This document shows positions 49,647-51,759 of a stretch of 51,759 bases of DNA, one piece after another. Source of the DNA: Spirochaetales bacterium (GTDB lineage Bacteria; Spirochaetota; Spirochaetia; SZUA-6; JAFGRV01). Location of the stretch: NCBI GenBank assembly GCA_016930085.1, contig JAFGHO010000129.1:1-51759 (forward strand). The letters are read 5' to 3'. Every line of letters begins with the position of its first letter. Position 1 is the first letter of the stretch. The notes under the pieces are model-generated. The model ran no database searches and had not been told where the DNA came from. It worked only from the letters and a program-made list of their open reading frames with translations. The position numbers and the translations under genes were made by a program.

Positions 49647-51759
49647 ATGAAGAAACCTGTATTTAAAAGTTTTGTATTTTCTATTCTTATTTTATTGATT
49701 ATGCCGATGTTTTTTAACTGCAATCCTTATATAAAGGAGGAAGAAAACGTTATACCGGCACCGGGAGCCCCTCCCGACAAGATCGCCGTTCTTGTTGATT
49801 CCGGTTTGTACGGCAGTATTTTGGAAAAATTCAACCGCTATATCAATGATGTCGAGCGGAATTTTCCGGTCGATCTTTTTGTCCACTGTACGAGAAACTG
49901 GGAATCATTGACTTGCGAATACATCAGGGAATTTCTCATCAGCGAGTATCATTCCAATGGATTAAACGGCGCGCTTTTAGTCGGGCAAATACCGTATGCC
50001 CTGTGGGAACAAAGCTGGCCCGCGGGCACCGACAACTACGGGATATCGAGTATTTTCTACGAGGATCTGGACGGAAGCTTTTTCGACACCGACGCAGACG
50101 GCCGCTATGACCGGCATTCTTTCGGATTGCATGAAGGACCTGAAATCTGGGTATGCTGGATGAGGCCGCCGGCGTTGAATCAGGCAGGACATCTCAATGC
50201 GTTCCTTGACAAGACACACGATTACTACACAGGCCTGACCACCGTTCCCCAAAGGGCGTTTGCGGCTTTTCATGAAGACTATGATAACAACTGGGATACT
50301 GGAGTACTTGCCGTCAAACCCCCGCTTGAACGCATCTACGGGAGACCGAATGTCGAGACGGACGGAGTCGGGGGGGACCTGACCAGCGATACGGATATAG
50401 AGGCAAGACTTGACGGTACGGCATATGAGATTGCCGACACCTGGCAGCACGCTTTTTCATGGGGGCATACCTGGGACAATGGGGGAACATTTTCCAATGA
50501 GGCGATGGCATTAAAAAAGGGCCCCCTTATGATCTTCATTTATGGATGTCACAGCGGTGATTTTCACGACGCAAACGGCGGGGCGGGGAGCAACATCAAT
50601 ATCACCGTTGCCTATCCTTTTGGAAGTTCCATTTGTCAGGCAGGTTCGGGCACATCGTGGAGTTACGGAACCGAGTATAAATATATGATCTATGATGCGC
50701 TGAGTAACGGCGATTATCTTGGTAAAGCCTGGTTCACAATGGAATCCCACGTGGAGACAAAATCATTTGTCCGGAACCGTTATCCGGAAAGAATCCCCGA
50801 AGAGGAATGCGCGGGGAACAACCTGATAGGAAATCCGTTCCTGGTCACCGGGTTTACTCCATCCTCACAACCATGTCCAAAAGCGGAATGCGATCCCCTT
50901 TACCTGTCCGGGAATATGGGGGGTATCGTACCGGGCCTTGTGATAACCCATTGCATCGAAGGCGGTATGCAGCGGAAATGGGTCGTCGATGCGACCGGAA
51001 CAAAAGCATGTTTCGCCGGATTCGTAGCCCAGGAAGGGTATTGCGGTCCCGATTATATTACCATTCCCCACCTGTGGCTGCATACGGATGAGAGTAACCG
51101 GGCTGCACCGGGGACATGGATCACCTGGAAAACGGGGTATGCTCCCGGAGAAGAATATGTATGGCTGACCGACAGTTCGGGATTCGTCGCGCGATTTAAA
51201 AATCCAGGTGAGGATTCATGCAATACGGTGTCGCCCGCGGGAGAAAATGTCGCCTACAATACCGTTCACTGGCAGACGAGCAGCGTATACGGTTCCGCCT
51301 ATGGCGGCGATAAAGCCTATGATGGCGTTGTTTCGCTCGAAAGCAAATGGGCGAGTAATGGAGGTTCAGCCGAATCCTGGCTGGCTTTGGATCTTGGAAA
51401 GCAATGCGAGATCACCGGCTTTGTTGTCAGACATGAAGGTGCGACAGGGGCGGACTCATTCTGGAATACCGCGTTGTTCAGGATAGAAACCGGGCCTTCC
51501 CTGTCGGGGCCGTGGACCACCGCGGCCGCTATCGACAATTCCGGCCAACTCCCCTGCTCGACGACCATATTACCGCACACGGTAACCTCGCGGTATGTAC
51601 GATTATACATTATCGACGCGGGTCCCGACAATGTCGCCCGTATCGCGGAGTTTGAAGTCTATAGTATTGGTTCAGGCTGCCACTACGACAATCTTCTGGC
51701 CCGCGTCCAGATCGACGTCAACCACGACTGGATGCAGGAGCTGACCATCAACCCGGGAG
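49647..51759 (+). CDS. Clan-CD (C25/gingipain-like) peptidase lipoprotein with F5/8C domain, 3' end outside window
   Basis: A frame open from the ATG at 49647 (AAGGAG seven bases upstream) to the window edge, 704 codons with no stop. It starts with a signal peptide and probable lipid Cys25 (MFFNC, a loose lipobox). The peptidase region (about 40-410) has His274 in a SWGHTWDNG segment and Cys301 in IFIYGCHSGDF: a hydrophobic strand, then Cys, in the order His-Cys used by caspase-fold clan CD cysteine peptidases (gingipain, clostripain). The end of this region has ENNLIGNPF-like features (GNNLIGNPFLV). An F5/8 type C (discoidin) sandwich follows (about 526-673), then a start of further sequence. 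It is likely a surface protease that binds a glycan. Confidence 0.75.
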   Translation, partial: MKKPVFKSFVFSILILLIMPMFFNCNPYIKEEENVIPAPGAPPDKIAVLVDSGLYGSILEKFNRYINDVERNFPVDLFVHCTRNWESLTCEYIREFLISEYHSNGLNGALLVGQIPYALWEQSWPAGTDNYGISSIFYEDLDGSFFDTDADGRYDRHSFGLHEGPEIWVCWMRPPALNQAGHLNAFLDKTHDYYTGLTTVPQRAFAAFHEDYDNNWDTGVLAVKPPLERIYGRPNVETDGVGGDLTSDTDIEARLDGTAYEIADTWQHAFSWGHTWDNGGTFSNEAMALKKGPLMIFIYGCHSGDFHDANGGAGSNINITVAYPFGSSICQAGSGTSWSYGTEYKYMIYDALSNGDYLGKAWFTMESHVETKSFVRNRYPERIPEEECAGNNLIGNPFLVTGFTPSSQPCPKAECDPLYLSGNMGGIVPGLVITHCIEGGMQRKWVVDATGTKACFAGFVAQEGYCGPDYITIPHLWLHTDESNRAAPGTWITWKTGYAPGEEYVWLTDSSGFVARFKNPGEDSCNTVSPAGENVAYNTVHWQTSSVYGSAYGGDKAYDGVVSLESKWASNGGSAESWLALDLGKQCEITGFVVRHEGATGADSFWNTALFRIETGPSLSGPWTTAAAIDNSGQLPCSTTILPHTVTSRYVRLYIIDAGPDNVARIAEFEVYSIGSGCHYDNLLARVQIDVNHDWMQELTINPG

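Overview
The window is chromosomal DNA of moderate GC with about 41 protein genes, closely packed on both strands. It has no rRNA, tRNA, CRISPR array, transposase or phage gene that I can see. The content best fits a free-living, polysaccharide-degrading anaerobic bacterium, most likely a spirochaete (Spirochaetota). Reasons: a CBM3-GH5-dockerin cellulase whose dockerin has the duplicated DALLxAQYYVGL-type calcium loops I associate with environmental spirochaetes, a LacI-like receptor fused to a soluble histidine kinase, a FemAB-type peptidoglycan bridge enzyme, lipoproteins with loose lipoboxes, and many one-component and FHA/PilZ/HD-GYP regulators. The phylum call is an inference from gene style, not from a marker gene. 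Many genes have clear sigma-70-type promoters (TTGACA-like and TATAAT-like boxes 16-18 bp apart) and AGGAGG-type ribosome binding sites. I used these to choose starts, several of which differ from the longest possible frame.

Layout. 1-1780: 3' part of a giant secreted repeat protein ending in two cohesin-like domains. 1832-5680: rRNA methyltransferase and M1 aminopeptidase, divergent from a palindromic double promoter. 5760-9711: LacI-receptor histidine kinase and a protein of three PH-like repeats. 9739-13094: HExxH protein and the hflK-hflC operon. 13340-18082: small coiled-coil protein, tRNA-binding protein, FemAB enzyme, an orphan RHH-like gene in an AT-rich pocket, GAF-HD-GYP phosphodiesterase and a two-helix membrane protein. 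18248-19240: lone AmmeMemoRadiSam radical SAM enzyme.

19386-29956 is a surface-glycan region: GtrA flippase-like protein, GT2 polyprenyl-phosphate glycosyltransferase, a GT-C membrane glycosyltransferase with an extracytoplasmic carbohydrate-binding-like domain, an FHA-LuxR regulator, a membrane-anchored stand-alone copy of the same carbohydrate-binding-like domain, an AsnB-type amidotransferase, an FAD oxidoreductase related to UDP-galactopyranose mutase/protoporphyrinogen oxidase, and UDP-glucose dehydrogenase. Together they could make, flip, transfer and perhaps amidate a uronic-acid-containing glycan. This is my main candidate for an undescribed system.

30078-33080 is an operon of a DUF362-CBM9 exported protein and an ArsP-type permease. 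33336-35211 is deoC-tsaC-MTH1-like NUDIX. 35216-38314 holds an HExxH protein, a PilZ protein and a MinD/ParA ATPase with a long unknown C-terminus. 38375-41719 holds the dockerin cellulase and a LeuB-type dehydrogenase. 42021-43845 holds a zinc-ribbon protein, a stand-alone receiver and a degenerate GHKL ATPase. 43862-49314 (all minus strand) holds an amino-acid permease fused to a PTS EIIA domain, a TerB-like protein, a LOG-family protein, a DUF4197 lipoprotein and a DUF389 membrane protein. From 49647 to the right edge runs a large open frame that is cut by the window: a lipoprotein with a clan-CD (gingipain/C25-like) peptidase region and an F5/8C domain.
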